Shown piece by piece: positions 49,171 to 61,698 of a stretch of DNA of 64,000 nt (position 1 is the stretch's first letter; each line of letters opens with the position of its first letter). Location: positions 27,790-91,789 of the forward strand of contig PCCK01000091.1 of assembly GCA_002731695.1 (NCBI GenBank), in the 5' to 3' direction. The DNA comes from Porticoccaceae bacterium (GTDB lineage Bacteria > Pseudomonadota > Gammaproteobacteria > Pseudomonadales > Porticoccaceae). The notes beneath the pieces were generated by a model, which was given only the letters and a program-made list of their open reading frames with translations, did not search any database and was not told where the DNA came from. The position numbers were made by a program, and so were the translations under genes.

Positions 49171-49995
49171 ATGACCGACTTCGTTATCGGCGACATCCAC
49201 GGATGCTTCGAAGCACTTCAAACAGTGCTCAAAAAAGTAGGCTTCAATGCCCACAGCGATCGACTAATCGCAACGGGGGATTTGGTAAACCGTGGGCCGG
49301 ACTCCCTTGACACGCTTCGCTTTTGTTATGAACTCGGAACCCATTTTGTTACAGTTCTTGGCAATCATGACCTGCACCTTCTTGCGGTAGCAAGGGGCAA
49401 CCGCATACCAAGCATTACAGATAAATTTGACGCGATAATTCAGGCCCCCGATCGAGAAAAATTGATAAATTGGCTTCAACAACAACCTCTTCTGATCAAT
49501 ATAAAAAATTATACTGTCGTTCATGCTGGAATCCCGCCACAGTGGTCTCTCGCCCAAGCTAAAGATCGTGCCAATGAAATATCAATGCTACTAAAATCAA
49601 ACCGAGCGAACGCATTCTTTACTGCAATGTATGGGGATAACCCCATTTCATGGAATGACAATTTCGTTGGAATGAAGCGATTTCGAGCAATTACCAATTA
49701 CCTTACTCGGATGAGACGCTGTAAAGCAGATGGTACACTTGATTTTAGCGAAACCGAGTCTTGGACACCTAACCTAGACAGCATCTCCGGTTTCGCAGCA
49801 TGGTTCACTCATCGGCGTAATTTATGGGGTGATGAAAATATCATATTTGGGCATTGGGCAGCGCTGAAAGGCAACCACGGGACCTTGAATTTACTGCCCA
49901 TGGATACTGCTTACGTTTGGGGAGGGAAACTTAGAGTTATCAATCTAGACACTGGTGATGTTCATCACCATCCGGCTGCGGCTGGGCCTTTTTAA
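49171..49995 (+). CDS. apaH: symmetrical bis(5'-nucleosyl)-tetraphosphatase ApaH
   Basis: FVIGDIHGCFEALQTVL; ATGDLVNRGPDSLDTLRF; VLGNHDLHLLAVA. Confidence 0.96.
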   Translation: MTDFVIGDIHGCFEALQTVLKKVGFNAHSDRLIATGDLVNRGPDSLDTLRFCYELGTHFVTVLGNHDLHLLAVARGNRIPSITDKFDAIIQAPDREKLINWLQQQPLLINIKNYTVVHAGIPPQWSLAQAKDRANEISMLLKSNRANAFFTAMYGDNPISWNDNFVGMKRFRAITNYLTRMRRCKADGTLDFSETESWTPNLDSISGFAAWFTHRRNLWGDENIIFGHWAALKGNHGTLNLLPMDTAYVWGGKLRVINLDTGDVHHHPAAAGPF

Positions 49996-50062
49996 ATCAG
50001 TGGCAAGAACCGTCTTAAAAGTGCGCTATATAGGGTTGGCATTTGATAAACCTTTAAATTAA

Positions 50063-50455
50063 TCATTCCTCAATTGAGGAGGCTGATTTGTTTTCGATCT
50101 GACGGCCGACAAGCGACACATACGCCATAGGCGCATTATCCCCCGCTCTTCGACCACATTTAAGAACCCTTAAATAACCTCCTGGCCGAGTCAAAAAATG
50201 GGGTCCTAGTTCAGAAAATAGCTTTCCAACTGAAATTTTGCATCTCAAGCGATTAAACACCAATCTTCGGTTTGCAACGCAATCGCATTTCGCTACCGTA
50301 ATCATTGGCTCAACAAACCCCCGTAATTCTTTAGCTTTTGGCAGTGTGGTTTTAATCTGCTCATGCTCTAACAAGGATATTGCCAAATTGCGGAACGTAG
50401 CGCGCCTATGCGCACCGGTCATGTTGAGCTTTCGACCGCTGTTTCTATGGCGCAT
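50063..50455 (-). CDS. rplQ: 50S ribosomal protein L17
   Basis: [45 protein letters not shown]. Confidence 0.98.
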   Translation of the reverse strand: MRHRNSGRKLNMTGAHRRATFRNLAISLLEHEQIKTTLPKAKELRGFVEPMITVAKCDCVANRRLVFNRLRCKISVGKLFSELGPHFLTRPGGYLRVLKCGRRAGDNAPMAYVSLVGRQIENKSASSIEE

Positions 50456-50503
50456 TCTTATTTCCCCTTTTCTTGACCTTAGGAAGTATTTTCATCATTA
50501 AAA

Positions 50504-51520
50504 TTAAACAAACTCACGCTCGCTCTTGAGACTCGCAGGCGGCCAATTCTCAAGTTTCATTCCGAGAGAAAGTCCCCGAGAGGCAAGCACATCTTTAATT
50601 TCAGTAAGGGACTTTTTACCTAAATTTGGCGTCTTCAATAACTCCACCTCTGTCCGCTGAATAAGATCACCAATATAATAAATACTTTCAGCCTTTAAAC
50701 AGTTCGCAGAACGTACGGTTAATTCTAAATCATCAACTGGACGCAGTAATGTCGGATCTATCGTGGTCTCTTCTTCCTCCGGTTCGGCCATGGATTCACC
50801 CTCAAGATCAACAAATACTGCTAGTTGCTGCTGGAGAATAGTTGCTGCTCTACGAATGGCCTCTTCTGGATCGATTGTTCCATTGGTCTGTAGTTCTAAC
50901 ACTAATTTATCAAGGTCAGTCCGATTCTCTACCCTAGCATTCTCTACACTGTAAGACACACTAAATACCGGACTAAAAGTAGCATCTATTTTTAAACGCC
51001 CAATTGACCGCAACTCCTCATCAAACACGCGTGAGTCTGCAGGTTGATAACCGCGTCCGCGCTCTATTCTCAATTTCATTGACAAACGTGTATTACCCGA
51101 GATATTCGCAATCACATGTTCTGGGTTTACGACTTCCACATTATTATCTACTGCAATATCGCCTGCCGTAACTTGCCCGGGGCCTTTAATATCAATTGAG
51201 ACTACACTCGAATCTCTTTCTGCCATCACTACTGCAACACCCTTGAGATTCAAAATAATTTCCATAACGTCTTCTTGGACGCCTTCGATGGTAGAATACT
51301 CGTGCTCAACCCCATCAATGTCGGCCTCTACAATTGCGCTGCCAGACATTGAAGACAGCAAGATTCGGCGCAAAGCATTCCCCAGCGTATGTCCGAAACC
51401 ACGTTCAAGCGGCTCTAAAACAATTCGTGCATGCGAAGCGTCGTGAGAGGTAACATCAATATTTCGAGGTGTAAGAAATTCAGTCGCAGAATTTTGCATA
51501 GTTTTCCCTGTGAGTACCAA
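50504..51520 (-). CDS. rpoA: DNA-directed RNA polymerase subunit alpha
   Basis: [33 protein letters not shown]-terminal [25 protein letters not shown]. Confidence 0.98.
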   Translation of the reverse strand: MVLTGKTMQNSATEFLTPRNIDVTSHDASHARIVLEPLERGFGHTLGNALRRILLSSMSGSAIVEADIDGVEHEYSTIEGVQEDVMEIILNLKGVAVVMAERDSSVVSIDIKGPGQVTAGDIAVDNNVEVVNPEHVIANISGNTRLSMKLRIERGRGYQPADSRVFDEELRSIGRLKIDATFSPVFSVSYSVENARVENRTDLDKLVLELQTNGTIDPEEAIRRAATILQQQLAVFVDLEGESMAEPEEEETTIDPTLLRPVDDLELTVRSANCLKAESIYYIGDLIQRTEVELLKTPNLGKKSLTEIKDVLASRGLSLGMKLENWPPASLKSEREFV

Positions 51521-51526
51521 GTTAGA

Positions 51527-52147
51527 TTACTTGGAATAAAGTTCAACAATAAGGTTTTCGTTAATCTCAGCTAATATGTCAGAGCGATCGGGGTTTCTGA
51601 CAAAGGTCCCCTCTGCTTTAACCTCGTCAACGGATAACCAATCTCCAATACCCCTTTGCATGGCCAGCTGCATCGCCGTCTTAATCCGAAGCTGTTTTTT
51701 TGATTTTTCCCTAATTCCGACCACATCACCCAGTTTGACTCCGTATGAAGGTATATTAACTTTTTTTCCATTCACTAAAACTGCGTTATGAGCGACTAGT
51801 TGACGAGCTTCAGCTCGAGTGCTCCCGAATCCCATACGATATACAACATTATCTAGACGCTGTTCTAACAAATTCAGAAGATTCTCACCCGTATTACCTC
51901 TTATTCTTGCAGCCGTCTTGTAATAATTTCGGAATTGTTTTTCTAGTACGCCGTACATGCGTCGTACTTTTTGTTTCTCTCGCAGTTGCACGCCATAATC
52001 AGATAATCGTCCGCGACGCTGTCCGTGTTGGCCTGGAGCGCTCTCAGAGCGGCACTTGGACTCGAGGGGCCTCACACCACTCTTTAAAAACAGATCAGTC
52101 CCCTCGCGTCTCGATAACTTACAAGTTGGTCCCAAATATCTAGCCAT
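51527..52147 (-). CDS. rpsD: 30S ribosomal protein S4
   Basis: [27 protein letters not shown]4 domain. Confidence 0.98.
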   Translation of the reverse strand: MARYLGPTCKLSRREGTDLFLKSGVRPLESKCRSESAPGQHGQRRGRLSDYGVQLREKQKVRRMYGVLEKQFRNYYKTAARIRGNTGENLLNLLEQRLDNVVYRMGFGSTRAEARQLVAHNAVLVNGKKVNIPSYGVKLGDVVGIREKSKKQLRIKTAMQLAMQRGIGDWLSVDEVKAEGTFVRNPDRSDILAEINENLIVELYSK

Positions 52148-52158
52148 TTCTTTGTCTC

Positions 52159-52551
52159 TTAAACTCGCCGTTTTTTAGGTGGGCGACATCCGTTATGAGG
52201 AACAGGCGTCACGTCAGTAATATTAGTTATTTTGTACCCTGCGCTATTCAAGGCACGCACAGCAGACTCTCGCCCAGGGCCGGGACCCTTAACTTGAACG
52301 TCAAGGTTTTTAAGACCATATTCTTTCGCTGCTTCACCGGCTCGCTCTGCGGCTACTTGAGCCGCGAAAGGTGTGCTCTTGCGAGATCCGCGAAATCCCG
52401 ATCCGCCTGCAGTAGCCCAGGACAATGCGTTACCTTGCCGATCAGTAATAGTCACAATAGTGTTGTTAAACGATGCATAGATATGTGCGACCCCGTCTAT
52501 CACCGTCTTGGTTACTTTTTTACGCGTCGATTTAGTTAATGTTTTCGCCAT
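52159..52551 (-). CDS. rpsK: 30S ribosomal protein S11
   Basis: [46 protein letters not shown]. Confidence 0.98.
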   Translation of the reverse strand: MAKTLTKSTRKKVTKTVIDGVAHIYASFNNTIVTITDRQGNALSWATAGGSGFRGSRKSTPFAAQVAAERAGEAAKEYGLKNLDVQVKGPGPGRESAVRALNSAGYKITNITDVTPVPHNGCRPPKKRRV

Positions 52552-52566
52552 CCTCCACCCTTCATA

Positions 52567-52923
52567 TTATCTTTTAATAGGTCGCCTAGGCCCTTTTCGA
52601 GTCCGTGCATTAGTTTTTGTCCGTTGACCACGTACTGGAAGGTTTCGTCGATGTCTGAGACCCCTATAGCAGCCAAGATCCATTAACCGCTTTACGCAAA
52701 TACTTACATTTCTGCGAAGATCACCTTCAACTTCATACTCTCCAACCGCGGCGCGGAGTTTATCAAGTTCGCTATCATCTAATTCTCCGATTTTGGTAGT
52801 CTCATTGACCGCTGTTTGAGCGCAGATACTCTTAGCAGTCTGCCGACCTATTCCAAAGACATAAGTCAAAGCAACTACTGCGTGCTTTTTATCAGGTATA
52901 TTAACTCCTGCGATTCGAGCCAT
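52567..52923 (-). CDS. rpsM: 30S ribosomal protein S13
   Basis: [34 protein letters not shown]; start placed at MARIAGVN within ORF 52567..52929. Confidence 0.97.
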   Translation of the reverse strand: MARIAGVNIPDKKHAVVALTYVFGIGRQTAKSICAQTAVNETTKIGELDDSELDKLRAAVGEYEVEGDLRRNVSICVKRLMDLGCYRGLRHRRNLPVRGQRTKTNARTRKGPRRPIKR

Positions 52924-53044
52924 TAACATTACTCCGCTATCTTTATAAGTTACCGTGCGAAGGCAAACTCAATTAATAAATTCAGAAAACTCGGTTTACA
53001 CCCGCTAAAACGGCGGTGAAGTCTACCGAGGGAAACCACAAAAA

Positions 53045-53161
53045 TCAACCCTGTCTCTGCTTGTGTCTCGGCTCTACACTACAAATAACTCTTACAACTC
53101 CCTTTCGACGCACTACTTTACAGTTACGACATATCTTTTTAACTGATGCTCGCACTTTCAA
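53045..53161 (-). CDS. rpmJ: 50S ribosomal protein L36 (not in supplied ORF track)
   Basis: Minus-strand translation [38 protein letters not shown] from a TTG codon, preceded by AGGAG that overlaps the secY stop; canonical L36 sequence and position. Confidence 0.95.
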   Translation of the reverse strand: MKVRASVKKICRNCKVVRRKGVVRVICSVEPRHKQRQG

Positions 53162-53173
53162 TGCTTGGTTCTC

Positions 53174-54490
53174 CTATTTGCGGCCGATATTTTTTAAATT
53201 CGCCTTTTTCATCAGCGAATCATATTGCTGAGACATGAGATGAGACTGCACTTGCGCCATGAAGTCCATAGTCACCACTACAGCAATCAGGAGTGACGTA
53301 CCGCCAAGGTAAAATGGAACGTTAAAGTAAACATTCAAAAATTGAGGCATCAAACATATAGAAGTTATATAGATACCCCCGATCAAGGTTAATCGGGTGG
53401 TTACACTATCAATATATCGAGCGGTTTGTTCTCCTGGACGAATACCAGGCAAGAATGCTCCTCCTTTCTTCAAATTATCTGCCACCTCTCTTGGGTTGTA
53501 CATCAAAGCAGTGTAAAAGAAACTGAAAAAAATGATCAGAGCCGAGAACAAAATTATATAGAGTGGCTGCCCGGGCCCCAGAAGAAGCGCTATGTCCTGT
53601 AACCATTCAGGAGCATTCACTCCTTGGCCGAACCAAGTGCTTATCGAAGTTGGAAACAGAAGCAAACTACTTGCAAAGATCGCGGGTATTACTCCTGACA
53701 TATTCACTTTTAAAGGCAAGTGCGAGGTTTGAGCATTATAAGCTTTACGACCTTGACGCTGAGCATAGTTTACTGTCAATCTCCGCTGCCCTCGCTCTAT
53801 AAACACAACGAAATATACCACCGCTACCGCAATGACAAGAATAAAAATCAGCAAAATTGGGTTCAAATCGCCTTGCCTAGCAGATTCAAGGGCTTGTCCT
53901 ATAGCACCCGGAATCCCAGCAACAATGCCCGCGAAGATTAACATCGAAATTCCGTTACCGATACCTCTTTCGGTTATCTGCTCCCCCAACCACATTAAAA
54001 ACACTGCTCCCGCTACCAGCGAAGAGATAGCCACTAAATAAAATAATAAGTTCACTTCATAAGCAAGGCCCTGCGATGCAAAGCTAACGGCCATGCCAGT
54101 TCCCTGAATCAAGGCTAAAAAAACTGTACCGTATCGCGTATACTGGTTTATTGTTCTACGCCCGCTATCTCCCTCTTTTTTTAACTGCTCAAGACTTGGA
54201 ACTGTCGCAGCCAACAATTGCATAATAATAGATGCCGAGATATAGGGCATAACTCCGAGGGCTAAAATACTCATACGTTCTAATGCGCCCCCCGAAAACA
54301 TGTTGAAAAGTCCCAAAAACGTTCCTTGATTTTGGTTAAACAACTCAGATAGCCTATCAGGATCAAATCCTGGAACCGGTATATGGGTTCCAATACGATA
54401 AATGATAATAGCCAAAAAAAGAAAACGTAAACGAGTCCAGAGTTCCTCTAAGCCCTTTTGGTTACCCAGTATCCCACCTGCCTCGGCCAT
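53174..54490 (-). CDS. secY: preprotein translocase subunit SecY
   Basis: [38 protein letters not shown]; multi-TM protein in spc operon. Confidence 0.98.
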   Translation of the reverse strand: MAEAGGILGNQKGLEELWTRLRFLFLAIIIYRIGTHIPVPGFDPDRLSELFNQNQGTFLGLFNMFSGGALERMSILALGVMPYISASIIMQLLAATVPSLEQLKKEGDSGRRTINQYTRYGTVFLALIQGTGMAVSFASQGLAYEVNLLFYLVAISSLVAGAVFLMWLGEQITERGIGNGISMLIFAGIVAGIPGAIGQALESARQGDLNPILLIFILVIAVAVVYFVVFIERGQRRLTVNYAQRQGRKAYNAQTSHLPLKVNMSGVIPAIFASSLLLFPTSISTWFGQGVNAPEWLQDIALLLGPGQPLYIILFSALIIFFSFFYTALMYNPREVADNLKKGGAFLPGIRPGEQTARYIDSVTTRLTLIGGIYITSICLMPQFLNVYFNVPFYLGGTSLLIAVVVTMDFMAQVQSHLMSQQYDSLMKKANLKNIGRK

Positions 54491-54496
54491 AAAAAT

Positions 54497-54946
54497 TTAC
54501 TCTTCCACCGAACCATTTGCGGCCAAGATTGCCGCTAATGCGCCCCTAGTGACCCCGATTCCGCGTAAAGTTACCGCCCTGTTAATACTGCCAGACGCGA
54601 ATACTTTAGCTCGACGGATGTTTTTGTTAATCAAACCAGCTGCCTTTAAGGCAGGAATATCTACTACATCTCCTTCTACTAGCGCTAGCTCCGAGAGCCT
54701 TAACTCCGATGTCACGGCCGCTAGTCGAGAGGTAAACCCATACTTAGGCAATCGTTTCTGCAATGGCATTTGTCCCCCTTCGAATCCGGGCCGAATGGAG
54801 CCTCCATTTCGCGATTTTTGTCCTTTGTGCCCCCTGCCCGCAGTTTTTCCCGAACCACTCCCGATGCCTCGGGCAACTCTTTTTCCCCTTTTTACACGGC
54901 CGTCCGATGGACTAAGTGTATTCATACGCATGCTATACTTCCTCAA
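54497..54946 (-). CDS. rplO: 50S ribosomal protein L15
   Basis: [42 protein letters not shown]; likely starts at the internal ATG (MRMNTLS or MNTLS). Confidence 0.96.
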   Translation of the reverse strand: MRKYSMRMNTLSPSDGRVKRGKRVARGIGSGSGKTAGRGHKGQKSRNGGSIRPGFEGGQMPLQKRLPKYGFTSRLAAVTSELRLSELALVEGDVVDIPALKAAGLINKNIRRAKVFASGSINRAVTLRGIGVTRGALAAILAANGSVEE

Positions 54947-55133
54947 TATTTATGAGATACCTTATTTTATTCAACATACCCCTCACTGATGGAGTATCCT
55001 GTACCTCAATCGAGTGCCCCACCCGCCTCAATCCCACACCTGTAAGGCATGCTTTATGATTTTTGAGGCGGCCGATTGAACTTTTAACCTGCGTAACTTT
55101 TAACTTTTTTTCCGTTTTCATGAGTAATTCCAT
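54933..55133 (-). CDS. rpmD: 50S ribosomal protein L30
   Basis: [49 protein letters not shown]; true start probably MKTEKK, internal to the ORF. Confidence 0.95.
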   Translation of the reverse strand: MELLMKTEKKLKVTQVKSSIGRLKNHKACLTGVGLRRVGHSIEVQDTPSVRGMLNKIRYLINIEEV

Positions 55134-55152
55134 GTTTCCTGTCTTAACAAGA

Positions 55153-55662
55153 CTAATTCAAAATTTGCTCGACCGTTTTATTTCGCTTTGCCGCCACTCT
55201 TTCTGGCGATTTCATGCGGCCTAGTGCATTAAAGGTAGCGCGAACCACATTAACAGGATTCGTTGACCCATAGCATTTTGCTAAAACATTTTGAACCCCT
55301 GCCAATTCTAGCACTGCCCGCATTGCCCCGCCCGCGATCACACCGGTACCGTCAGATGCTGGTTGCATGTATATTTTTGAGGCAGCATGAGCGCCTTTTA
55401 CAGGGTACTGAATCGTAGTTCCGTCCAAGGCGACCTCTATCATATTTCTTCTTGCCGCTTCCATAGCTTTTTGGATAGCCTGAGGCACTTCTCTAGCTTT
55501 TCCTCGGCCAAAGCCTACCTTTCCATTACCGTCACCGACAACCGTCAACGCCGTGAATGCAAAAATCCTGCCACCTTTTACTGTCTTAGCTACTCGATTT
55601 ACTTGAACCAACTTTTCCATCAGCCCTTCGGTGGAGGAGTCTTTTTGATCAACTAATGCCAT
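55153..55662 (-). CDS. rpsE: 30S ribosomal protein S5
   Basis: [45 protein letters not shown]. Confidence 0.98.
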   Translation of the reverse strand: MALVDQKDSSTEGLMEKLVQVNRVAKTVKGGRIFAFTALTVVGDGNGKVGFGRGKAREVPQAIQKAMEAARRNMIEVALDGTTIQYPVKGAHAASKIYMQPASDGTGVIAGGAMRAVLELAGVQNVLAKCYGSTNPVNVVRATFNALGRMKSPERVAAKRNKTVEQILN

Positions 55663-55674
55663 CTATAGTACCTT

Positions 55675-56025
55675 TTAAAATTCGAGACCAGCTCTACGTG
55701 CAGCCTCGGCCAGAGCCTTAACACGACCATGATATTTATAACCACTGCGATCAAAAGCAACCATTTTAACCCCTGCGGCGATTCCCCTTTCCGCAACTCG
55801 CTGGCCCACTAATGCAGCTGCCTCAGCATTCCCAGTCCCAGTTTTTCTAAGATCCCCCTCTAGCGTTGACGCACTTGCTAGCACCTTCGACCCATCTGGC
55901 GCTGTTATCTGCGCATAGATATGTCGAGGTGTGCGATTCACACTAAGCCTAGTTGCACCAAGCTCGCGTAGTTTCAGCCTTAACTTTCGAGATCTTCTCA
56001 ATCGCGCTGCTTTTTTTAAATTCAT
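55675..56025 (-). CDS. rplR: 50S ribosomal protein L18
   Basis: [30 protein letters not shown]...[27 protein letters not shown]-like C-terminus. Confidence 0.98.
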   Translation of the reverse strand: MNLKKAARLRRSRKLRLKLRELGATRLSVNRTPRHIYAQITAPDGSKVLASASTLEGDLRKTGTGNAEAAALVGQRVAERGIAAGVKMVAFDRSGYKYHGRVKALAEAARRAGLEF

Positions 56026-56037
56026 CCTTTTTACCTA

Positions 56038-56571
56038 CTATTTTTTCTTCGCTTCTTTTCTTCTTATGCGCTCTCCGTCCACGCGAATACCTTTACCTTT
56101 GTATGGTTCAGGGGGACGGAAGGAACGAATCTCGGCGGCGACTTGCCCAATTTTTTGTTTGCTCGAAGACCTCAAGACCAACTCAGTTTGACTAGGAGTC
56201 TCAGCAGTTACACCTTCGGGCAACTGATATAATACTGGATGAGAAAACCCCAATGACAAATTAATGGTTTGTCCCTGAATTTGCGCTCGGTAGCCGACGC
56301 CAACTAATTCAATTTTTTTCTCGAATCCAACAGTCACGCCGACTACCATATTGTTAATTAAAGCTCTAGTTGTCCCGGACATCGCGTTAGAGAACTTAGT
56401 TTTTGTGCGAGCCACAAATGTCAATAGTCCATCGATCTGCCGCACTTCAACTTGAGGACTAATATCCATTTTTAATGTTCCTCTAACTCCAGAGACCGAA
56501 ACTGCTTGACCACTAAGATCTATTCTCACTCCACTAGGAACCTCAATAGGATTTTTGGCAATTCTAGACAT
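56038..56571 (-). CDS. rplF: 50S ribosomal protein L6
   Basis: MSRIAKNPIEVPSGVRIDLSGQAVSVSGVRGTL; PEPYKGKGIRVDGERIRRKEAKKK. Confidence 0.98.
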   Translation of the reverse strand: MSRIAKNPIEVPSGVRIDLSGQAVSVSGVRGTLKMDISPQVEVRQIDGLLTFVARTKTKFSNAMSGTTRALINNMVVGVTVGFEKKIELVGVGYRAQIQGQTINLSLGFSHPVLYQLPEGVTAETPSQTELVLRSSSKQKIGQVAAEIRSFRPPEPYKGKGIRVDGERIRRKEAKKK

Positions 56572-56583
56572 CTTTATAACCCA

Positions 56584-56976
56584 CTAAAAAACTGTACAAA
56601 TTACTTCGCCACCGATACCTGCAGCGCGCGCAGCGCGATCAGTCATCACCCCTTGGCTAGTTGAAATTATCGCTACTCCCAATCCGTTTCGAACACGAGG
56701 TAGGTCTCCGCAACTACTATATCGCCTGAGGCTTGGCTTACTATAACGCTCAATCTCCGATATTACCGGCTGTCCATCGAAGTACTTCAAATGTAAAGTA
56801 AGGGTTGCTTTGTTGGCTTCATTAACATCGAAAGACTCAATGTACCCCTCCGTCTTGAGAACGCTTGCCAAAGATGCCTTTAATTTAGACGAAGGCATGC
56901 TGACTCGAGGCTTTGATCTATGATGCGCGTTTCGAATACGCGTTAACATATCAGAAACTGGGTCTTGCATACTCAT
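56584..56976 (-). CDS. rpsH: 30S ribosomal protein S8
   Basis: [68 protein letters not shown]. Confidence 0.98.
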   Translation of the reverse strand: MSMQDPVSDMLTRIRNAHHRSKPRVSMPSSKLKASLASVLKTEGYIESFDVNEANKATLTLHLKYFDGQPVISEIERYSKPSLRRYSSCGDLPRVRNGLGVAIISTSQGVMTDRAARAAGIGGEVICTVF

Positions 56977-56995
56977 ATTTTTACTCCACTATAAC

Positions 56996-57301
56996 CTACC
57001 AACTCGACTTCACTAGTCCTGGAACCTCTCCACACATCGCCGCTTCTCTCAGTTTGTTTCTACATAATCCAAATTTACGATACACCCCATGTGGCCGTCC
57101 AGTAATCCGACATCGATTTTGGCCCCTTATCGGACTCGAGTCGCGAGGTAATTTTTGTAATTTAATTTGCGCTTTAAAACGTTCATCGTCAGCCAAACTA
57201 ATGTCCGAGATAATTGCTTTCAATTTTGCCCGTCTCACGGCAAATTTTATCACCGCTCGCGCGCGTTTCCTCTCGCGCTCTATCATCGCCACTTTTGCCA
57301 T
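56996..57301 (-). CDS. rpsN: 30S ribosomal protein S14
   Basis: [54 protein letters not shown]. Confidence 0.98.
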   Translation of the reverse strand: MAKVAMIERERKRARAVIKFAVRRAKLKAIISDISLADDERFKAQIKLQKLPRDSSPIRGQNRCRITGRPHGVYRKFGLCRNKLREAAMCGEVPGLVKSSW

Positions 57302-57307
57302 ACTGAG

Positions 57308-57850
57308 TTAACCCTTTAATGGAAAGTTAAATGCCCGCAATAAAGCACGTCCCTCATCATCCGTTCGTGCGGTTGTCGTTATGGTAATGTCCATACCACG
57401 TAATTTATCTATTTTTTCATAATCTATTTCAGGAAATATAATTTGTTCGCTCACACCCATGGCAAAATTTCCTCTCCCATCAAATTGCTTCGGAGAAAAC
57501 CCCCTAAAATCTCTAATTCTTGGAATGGCAATTGAAACAAGTCGTTCTAAAAACTGGTACATGCGCTCACTACGCAAAGTTACCTTAGTTCCGATTGGCC
57601 ACCCTTGCCTGACTTTAAATCCCGCAATGGACTTACGTGCCTTATTGACAACAGGCTTCTGTCCTGAAATCAACTTAAGCTCTTCTACCGCATGTTCCAA
57701 AGATTTCTTATCTCCGATCGCCTCACCAACACCCATGTTTAGAGTGATCTTAGTGATTCTAGGTACTTCCATTACATTACCGAGCGCTAAGTCAGTCTGA
57801 AGCTTTCCCACTAACTCATTTTTATAAAGCTTTCTTAGCCTTGACATCAC
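57308..57850 (-). CDS. rplE: 50S ribosomal protein L5
   Basis: [59 protein letters not shown]. Confidence 0.98.
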   Translation of the reverse strand: MMSRLRKLYKNELVGKLQTDLALGNVMEVPRITKITLNMGVGEAIGDKKSLEHAVEELKLISGQKPVVNKARKSIAGFKVRQGWPIGTKVTLRSERMYQFLERLVSIAIPRIRDFRGFSPKQFDGRGNFAMGVSEQIIFPEIDYEKIDKLRGMDITITTTARTDDEGRALLRAFNFPLKG

Positions 57851-58182
57851 CCTCTCCCATCACTTCGAGAAGTTACAGGTTCACCACTTGATTTAAAAAT
57901 CCTAATTTTTTTATTTTTTCCAGACACCTTAAACCCAACGCGATCAGCTTTCTCGGTCGATGGATTAAAAATAGCCACATTGGAAACTTGTATGGGCGCT
58001 TCCATATCAATGATACCTCCAGAGACACCTGCTTGTGGGTTAGGTTTTTGGTGTTTCTTAACCATTTGTATACCCGCAACAATTAAGCGGTTGTTTTCAA
58101 GGACTTTTAATACCTTCCCCCGCTTGCCTTTGTCTCTGCCAGCAATCACGATAATTTCATCATCTCGAGTTATTTTTAACAC
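57847..58182 (-). CDS. rplX: 50S ribosomal protein L24
   Basis: [61 protein letters not shown]. Confidence 0.98.
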   Translation of the reverse strand: MLKITRDDEIIVIAGRDKGKRGKVLKVLENNRLIVAGIQMVKKHQKPNPQAGVSGGIIDMEAPIQVSNVAIFNPSTEKADRVGFKVSGKNKKIRIFKSSGEPVTSRSDGRG

Positions 58183-58197
58183 CTTAAATACCTCATG

Positions 58198-58566
58198 CTA
58201 CAAAACCTCCGGGGCCAACGAAATTATACGCATAAATTTCTCTGTTCGAAGCTCGCGAGTCACTGGACCGAAAATTCTGGTACCCACCGGTGCCAAATTG
58301 GGATTAAGAAGAACTGCGGCATTATCATCGAACTTTATCAGACTACCATCTGATCGTCTTAACCCCTTTTTGGTGCGGACCACAACAGCACTCATTACTT
58401 GTCCTTTCTTCACTTTGCCTCTCGGGATAGCCTCTTTCACAGTCACCTTAATAATGTCACCGACGTGAGCATAACGACGATGTGATCCCCCCAGAACCTT
58501 TATGCACATCACCTTCCGAGCACCACTGTTGTCGGCCACGTCAAGATAACTTTCCGTTTGTATCAT
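58198..58566 (-). CDS. rplN: 50S ribosomal protein L14
   Basis: [57 protein letters not shown]. Confidence 0.98.
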   Translation of the reverse strand: MIQTESYLDVADNSGARKVMCIKVLGGSHRRYAHVGDIIKVTVKEAIPRGKVKKGQVMSAVVVRTKKGLRRSDGSLIKFDDNAAVLLNPNLAPVGTRIFGPVTRELRTEKFMRIISLAPEVL

Positions 58567-58620
58567 AATACTCCCTTGTCTCGATCCAACCGCGAAATCA
58601 TAGGATTCGGCGGAAAAAGT

Positions 58621-58869
58621 TTAGTCTGTATTAACTAACGTCCACGCCTTTCTTTTGGAAATTGGACGGCTTTCTTCAATTGTTACAAAGTCACCCATCC
58701 TCGATTTATTACTCTCATCATGTGCGGCAATCTTGGAGGACTTAGTTAAAATCTTTCCGTAAACCGGATGTTTAACCCGTCTTTCGACCAATACGGTCAC
58801 AGTCTTGTCCATTTTATCACTAACTACTTTGCCGGAAAGAACACGTTTCTTAGCTGTCTTCTTTACCAT
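58621..58869 (-). CDS. rpsQ: 30S ribosomal protein S17
   Basis: [44 protein letters not shown]. Confidence 0.98.
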   Translation of the reverse strand: MVKKTAKKRVLSGKVVSDKMDKTVTVLVERRVKHPVYGKILTKSSKIAAHDESNKSRMGDFVTIEESRPISKRKAWTLVNTD

Positions 58870-58870
58870 A

Positions 58871-59062
58871 TTATTCTCCCAACTTTTCGTTTAAAAGAGT
58901 CTTTATCCTTGCTGTATTTCTTCGAGAGCGTTGTAATTCATGAGTTTCTGTTAGCTGCCCTGATGCTAACTGCATCCTCAGCTTAAAGCTTTTTTTTACC
59001 TCTATCATCAAGAACTCACGGAGCTCTACTAAACTCTTGTTTCGCAATTCATGTGCTTTCAT
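58871..59062 (-). CDS. rpmC: 50S ribosomal protein L29
   Basis: [60 protein letters not shown]. Confidence 0.97.
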   Translation of the reverse strand: MKAHELRNKSLVELREFLMIEVKKSFKLRMQLASGQLTETHELQRSRRNTARIKTLLNEKLGE

Positions 59063-59064
59063 AG

Positions 59065-59478
59065 CTACATCACCGATCTCTTAACAAATGTCGTGGATAT
59101 TGGTAATTTTGCAGAAGCCAAAGCGAACGCTTCCCTAGCAATATTCTCATCTACCCCCTCCATTTCATATAGAACTCTCCCGGGCTGTATGAGTGCCACC
59201 CAGTATTCAACATTTCCTTTTCCCTTTCCCATCCTAACCTCTAGAGGTTTTTGGGTAATTGGCTTATCTGGGAAAACACGTATCCAAATTTTTCCGCCGC
59301 GCTTTATATGCCGAGATATAGCTCGCCGAGCCGCCTCAATTTGACGAGCGGTAAGTCTACCCCTGCCGGTTGCTTTCAAACCAAATTCTCCAAAGCTTAC
59401 TTTACTTCCTCGCGATGCGAGCCCCCGATTGCGACCTTTATGCATCTTGCGAAATTTAGTTCGTTTTGGCTGTAACAT
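59065..59478 (-). CDS. rplP: 50S ribosomal protein L16
   Basis: [73 protein letters not shown]. Confidence 0.98.
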   Translation of the reverse strand: MLQPKRTKFRKMHKGRNRGLASRGSKVSFGEFGLKATGRGRLTARQIEAARRAISRHIKRGGKIWIRVFPDKPITQKPLEVRMGKGKGNVEYWVALIQPGRVLYEMEGVDENIAREAFALASAKLPISTTFVKRSVM

Positions 59479-59497
59479 GCAATTTGAATCCTATAGA

Positions 59498-60175
59498 TTA
59501 TTTACGTATTGTCCTGTCTTGATTCAATGGATTTTCCGAGGCCTCGCCACCGAGAACTTCGCCTTTGAAAATCCAAACTTTAACTCCTATTACGCCGTAG
59601 GTGGTATTACCTTCGGCTGACGCGTAATCTATATTCGCTCTCAGGGTATGAAGTGGTACGCGGCCCTCCCTGTACCATTCAGAACGCGCGATTTCTGCAC
59701 CTCCGAGGCGACCACCTACTTTAATTTTAACCCCAAGAGCTCCTCCTCTCATCGCATTTTGTACCGCCCGCTTCATGGCTCTTCGAAACATAACCCTCCT
59801 CTCCAACTGCTGAGCAACATTTTGGGCTGTAAGTGATGCATCAAGATCTGGCTTTCTAATTTCTTCTATATTTATATGTACAGGACAATTCATTTTATTT
59901 GAAACATCGTTGCGTAAACGCTCTACATCCTCACCCTTCTTACCTATAACAATTCCTGGACGCGCAGTGAATATTGTTACTCTTGCACTGTCAGAGGGCC
60001 GTTCTATATCCACCCTGCTTACAGAAGCATGCGCTAATCTCTCTCGAATAAAGTTTCTAACCGTTAAATCTTGAAAAAGTTTATCCGGATAGTCTTTGGT
60101 ACTCGCAAACCACGTTGAACTGTGCTTTTTTACAATTCCGAGGCGGATGCCGATCGGGTGAACTTTTTGCCCCAT
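59498..60175 (-). CDS. rpsC: 30S ribosomal protein S3
   Basis: [61 protein letters not shown] domain. Confidence 0.98.
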   Translation of the reverse strand: MGQKVHPIGIRLGIVKKHSSTWFASTKDYPDKLFQDLTVRNFIRERLAHASVSRVDIERPSDSARVTIFTARPGIVIGKKGEDVERLRNDVSNKMNCPVHINIEEIRKPDLDASLTAQNVAQQLERRVMFRRAMKRAVQNAMRGGALGVKIKVGGRLGGAEIARSEWYREGRVPLHTLRANIDYASAEGNTTYGVIGVKVWIFKGEVLGGEASENPLNQDRTIRK

Positions 60176-60198
60176 TAGTATGCTCCCAAATATTTCAT

Positions 60199-60534
60199 CT
60201 AACGCTCTCCAACTTCCACAGTAATGTGACAGCTCCGTTTTAGAATACGATCAGCACGCCCTTTTGCTCTGGGTTTAATCCGTTTCATAGTGGCTCCTTC
60301 ATCAATAAACACTCTCGATATGATCAATTCATCCACATCTGCTCCATCGTTGTGCTCAGCGTTGGCTATAGCTGATTCAAGCACCTTTCTCAGTATAGTA
60401 GCGCCTTTCTTTTCACTAAATTGCAAAATATCAAGAGCTTCTTCGGCTTTTTTTCCTCTGACTTGGTTGGCGACTAGCCGCACCTTTTGAGCCGAAATTC
60501 TTGCTCCTTTCAACACAGCCGTTACCACTCCCAT
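60199..60534 (-). CDS. rplV: 50S ribosomal protein L22
   Basis: [61 protein letters not shown]. Confidence 0.98.
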   Translation of the reverse strand: MGVVTAVLKGARISAQKVRLVANQVRGKKAEEALDILQFSEKKGATILRKVLESAIANAEHNDGADVDELIISRVFIDEGATMKRIKPRAKGRADRILKRSCHITVEVGER

Positions 60535-60558
60535 AATAATTCCCCAATTCCGTCCTAA

Positions 60559-60852
60559 TTAGCGCTTAGCTTTTCTGTCTGCTGCATGGCCGCGATATGT
60601 TCGGGTCGGCGAAAATTCTCCAAGTTTATGTCCAACCATTTCTTCGTTAATCATTACTGGAATATGCTGTCTACCATTGTGAATAGCAATTGTTAGGCCC
60701 ACCATATCCGGTAATATCATTGACCTTCTGGACCAGGTTTTTATTGGTCTTCGATCTTGGGCTTCAACAGCCGTCTCAACTTTCTTTAGCAAGTGATGGT
60801 CGACAAAAGGTCCTTTTTTTAATGATCGGGGCACTTCTACTCTCCTTCTCAA
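60559..60852 (-). CDS. rpsS: 30S ribosomal protein S19
   Basis: [59 protein letters not shown]. Confidence 0.98.
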   Translation of the reverse strand: MRRRVEVPRSLKKGPFVDHHLLKKVETAVEAQDRRPIKTWSRRSMILPDMVGLTIAIHNGRQHIPVMINEEMVGHKLGEFSPTRTYRGHAADRKAKR

Positions 60853-60867
60853 CTTTTCTGAAAATTT

Positions 60868-61689
60868 TTACTTCCGTCGACGCACAATGTATTTGTCAGT
60901 TCGCTTATTTTTGCGAGTTTTATATCCTTTGGTGGGTACGCCCCAAGGGGTTACAGGATGCCGACCCCCAGATGTTCTCCCTTCTCCCCCTCCGTGAGGA
61001 TGATCCACAGGATTCATGGCAACTCCTCTAACCGTAGGTCTAACCCCACGCCACCGTGATGCTCCTGCTTTTCCCAGAGAACGAAGGCTATGCTCACTGT
61101 TAGAAACTTCACCGATGGTGGCTCGACAATCAGATAATAATTTGCGCATTTCACCACTTTTAAGTCGAAGTGTTGCATAACTTCCTTCCCGAGCAACTAG
61201 CTGTGCGGACGCACCCGCGCTGCGAGCAATCTGAGCTCCTTTTCCAGTCCTCATTTCAATGCAATGCACTATCGACCCTAGAGGAATAGAGCTAATTGGC
61301 AAGCAGTTACCAACCTTTATGGCGGCATCAACGCCAGACATAACACCATCACCTTTACTAAGACCCTTGGGAGCAATAATATAACGCCGAGCCCCGTCCA
61401 TGTAACATATGAGGGCGATATTAGCGCTTCTATTCGGGTCATACTCTAATCTTTCAACGATCGCAGGGACACCATCTTTGTCCCTTTTGAAGTCGATTAC
61501 TCTGTAGTGCTGTTTGTGTCCGCCACCAATGTGGCGAACGGTGATTTTTCCCGAGGAGTTACGTCCCCCTGAACGATTTTTTTTCTCTAAAAGTGGTCCA
61601 TATGGACTGCCTTTATAAAGCTCTGGATCAACTACACTGACCACGAACCTCCGCCCGGGGGAAGTGGGCTTTCTTTTGGCTACTGGCAT
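60868..61689 (-). CDS. rplB: 50S ribosomal protein L2
   Basis: [86 protein letters not shown]. Confidence 0.98.
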   Translation of the reverse strand: MPVAKRKPTSPGRRFVVSVVDPELYKGSPYGPLLEKKNRSGGRNSSGKITVRHIGGGHKQHYRVIDFKRDKDGVPAIVERLEYDPNRSANIALICYMDGARRYIIAPKGLSKGDGVMSGVDAAIKVGNCLPISSIPLGSIVHCIEMRTGKGAQIARSAGASAQLVAREGSYATLRLKSGEMRKLLSDCRATIGEVSNSEHSLRSLGKAGASRWRGVRPTVRGVAMNPVDHPHGGGEGRTSGGRHPVTPWGVPTKGYKTRKNKRTDKYIVRRRK

Positions 61690-61698
61690 ACAAATCTC

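Noticed and set aside
54402-54989. 195-aa plus-strand ORF antisense to rplO/secY
   Set aside because: Mirror of strongly coding ribosomal protein genes; composition is that of antisense codon bias, with no recognisable domain
57980-58468. 162-aa plus-strand ORF antisense to rplX/rplN, plus other 60-130 aa antisense ORFs across the S10/spc region
   Set aside because: Antisense shadows of conserved genes; no independent support
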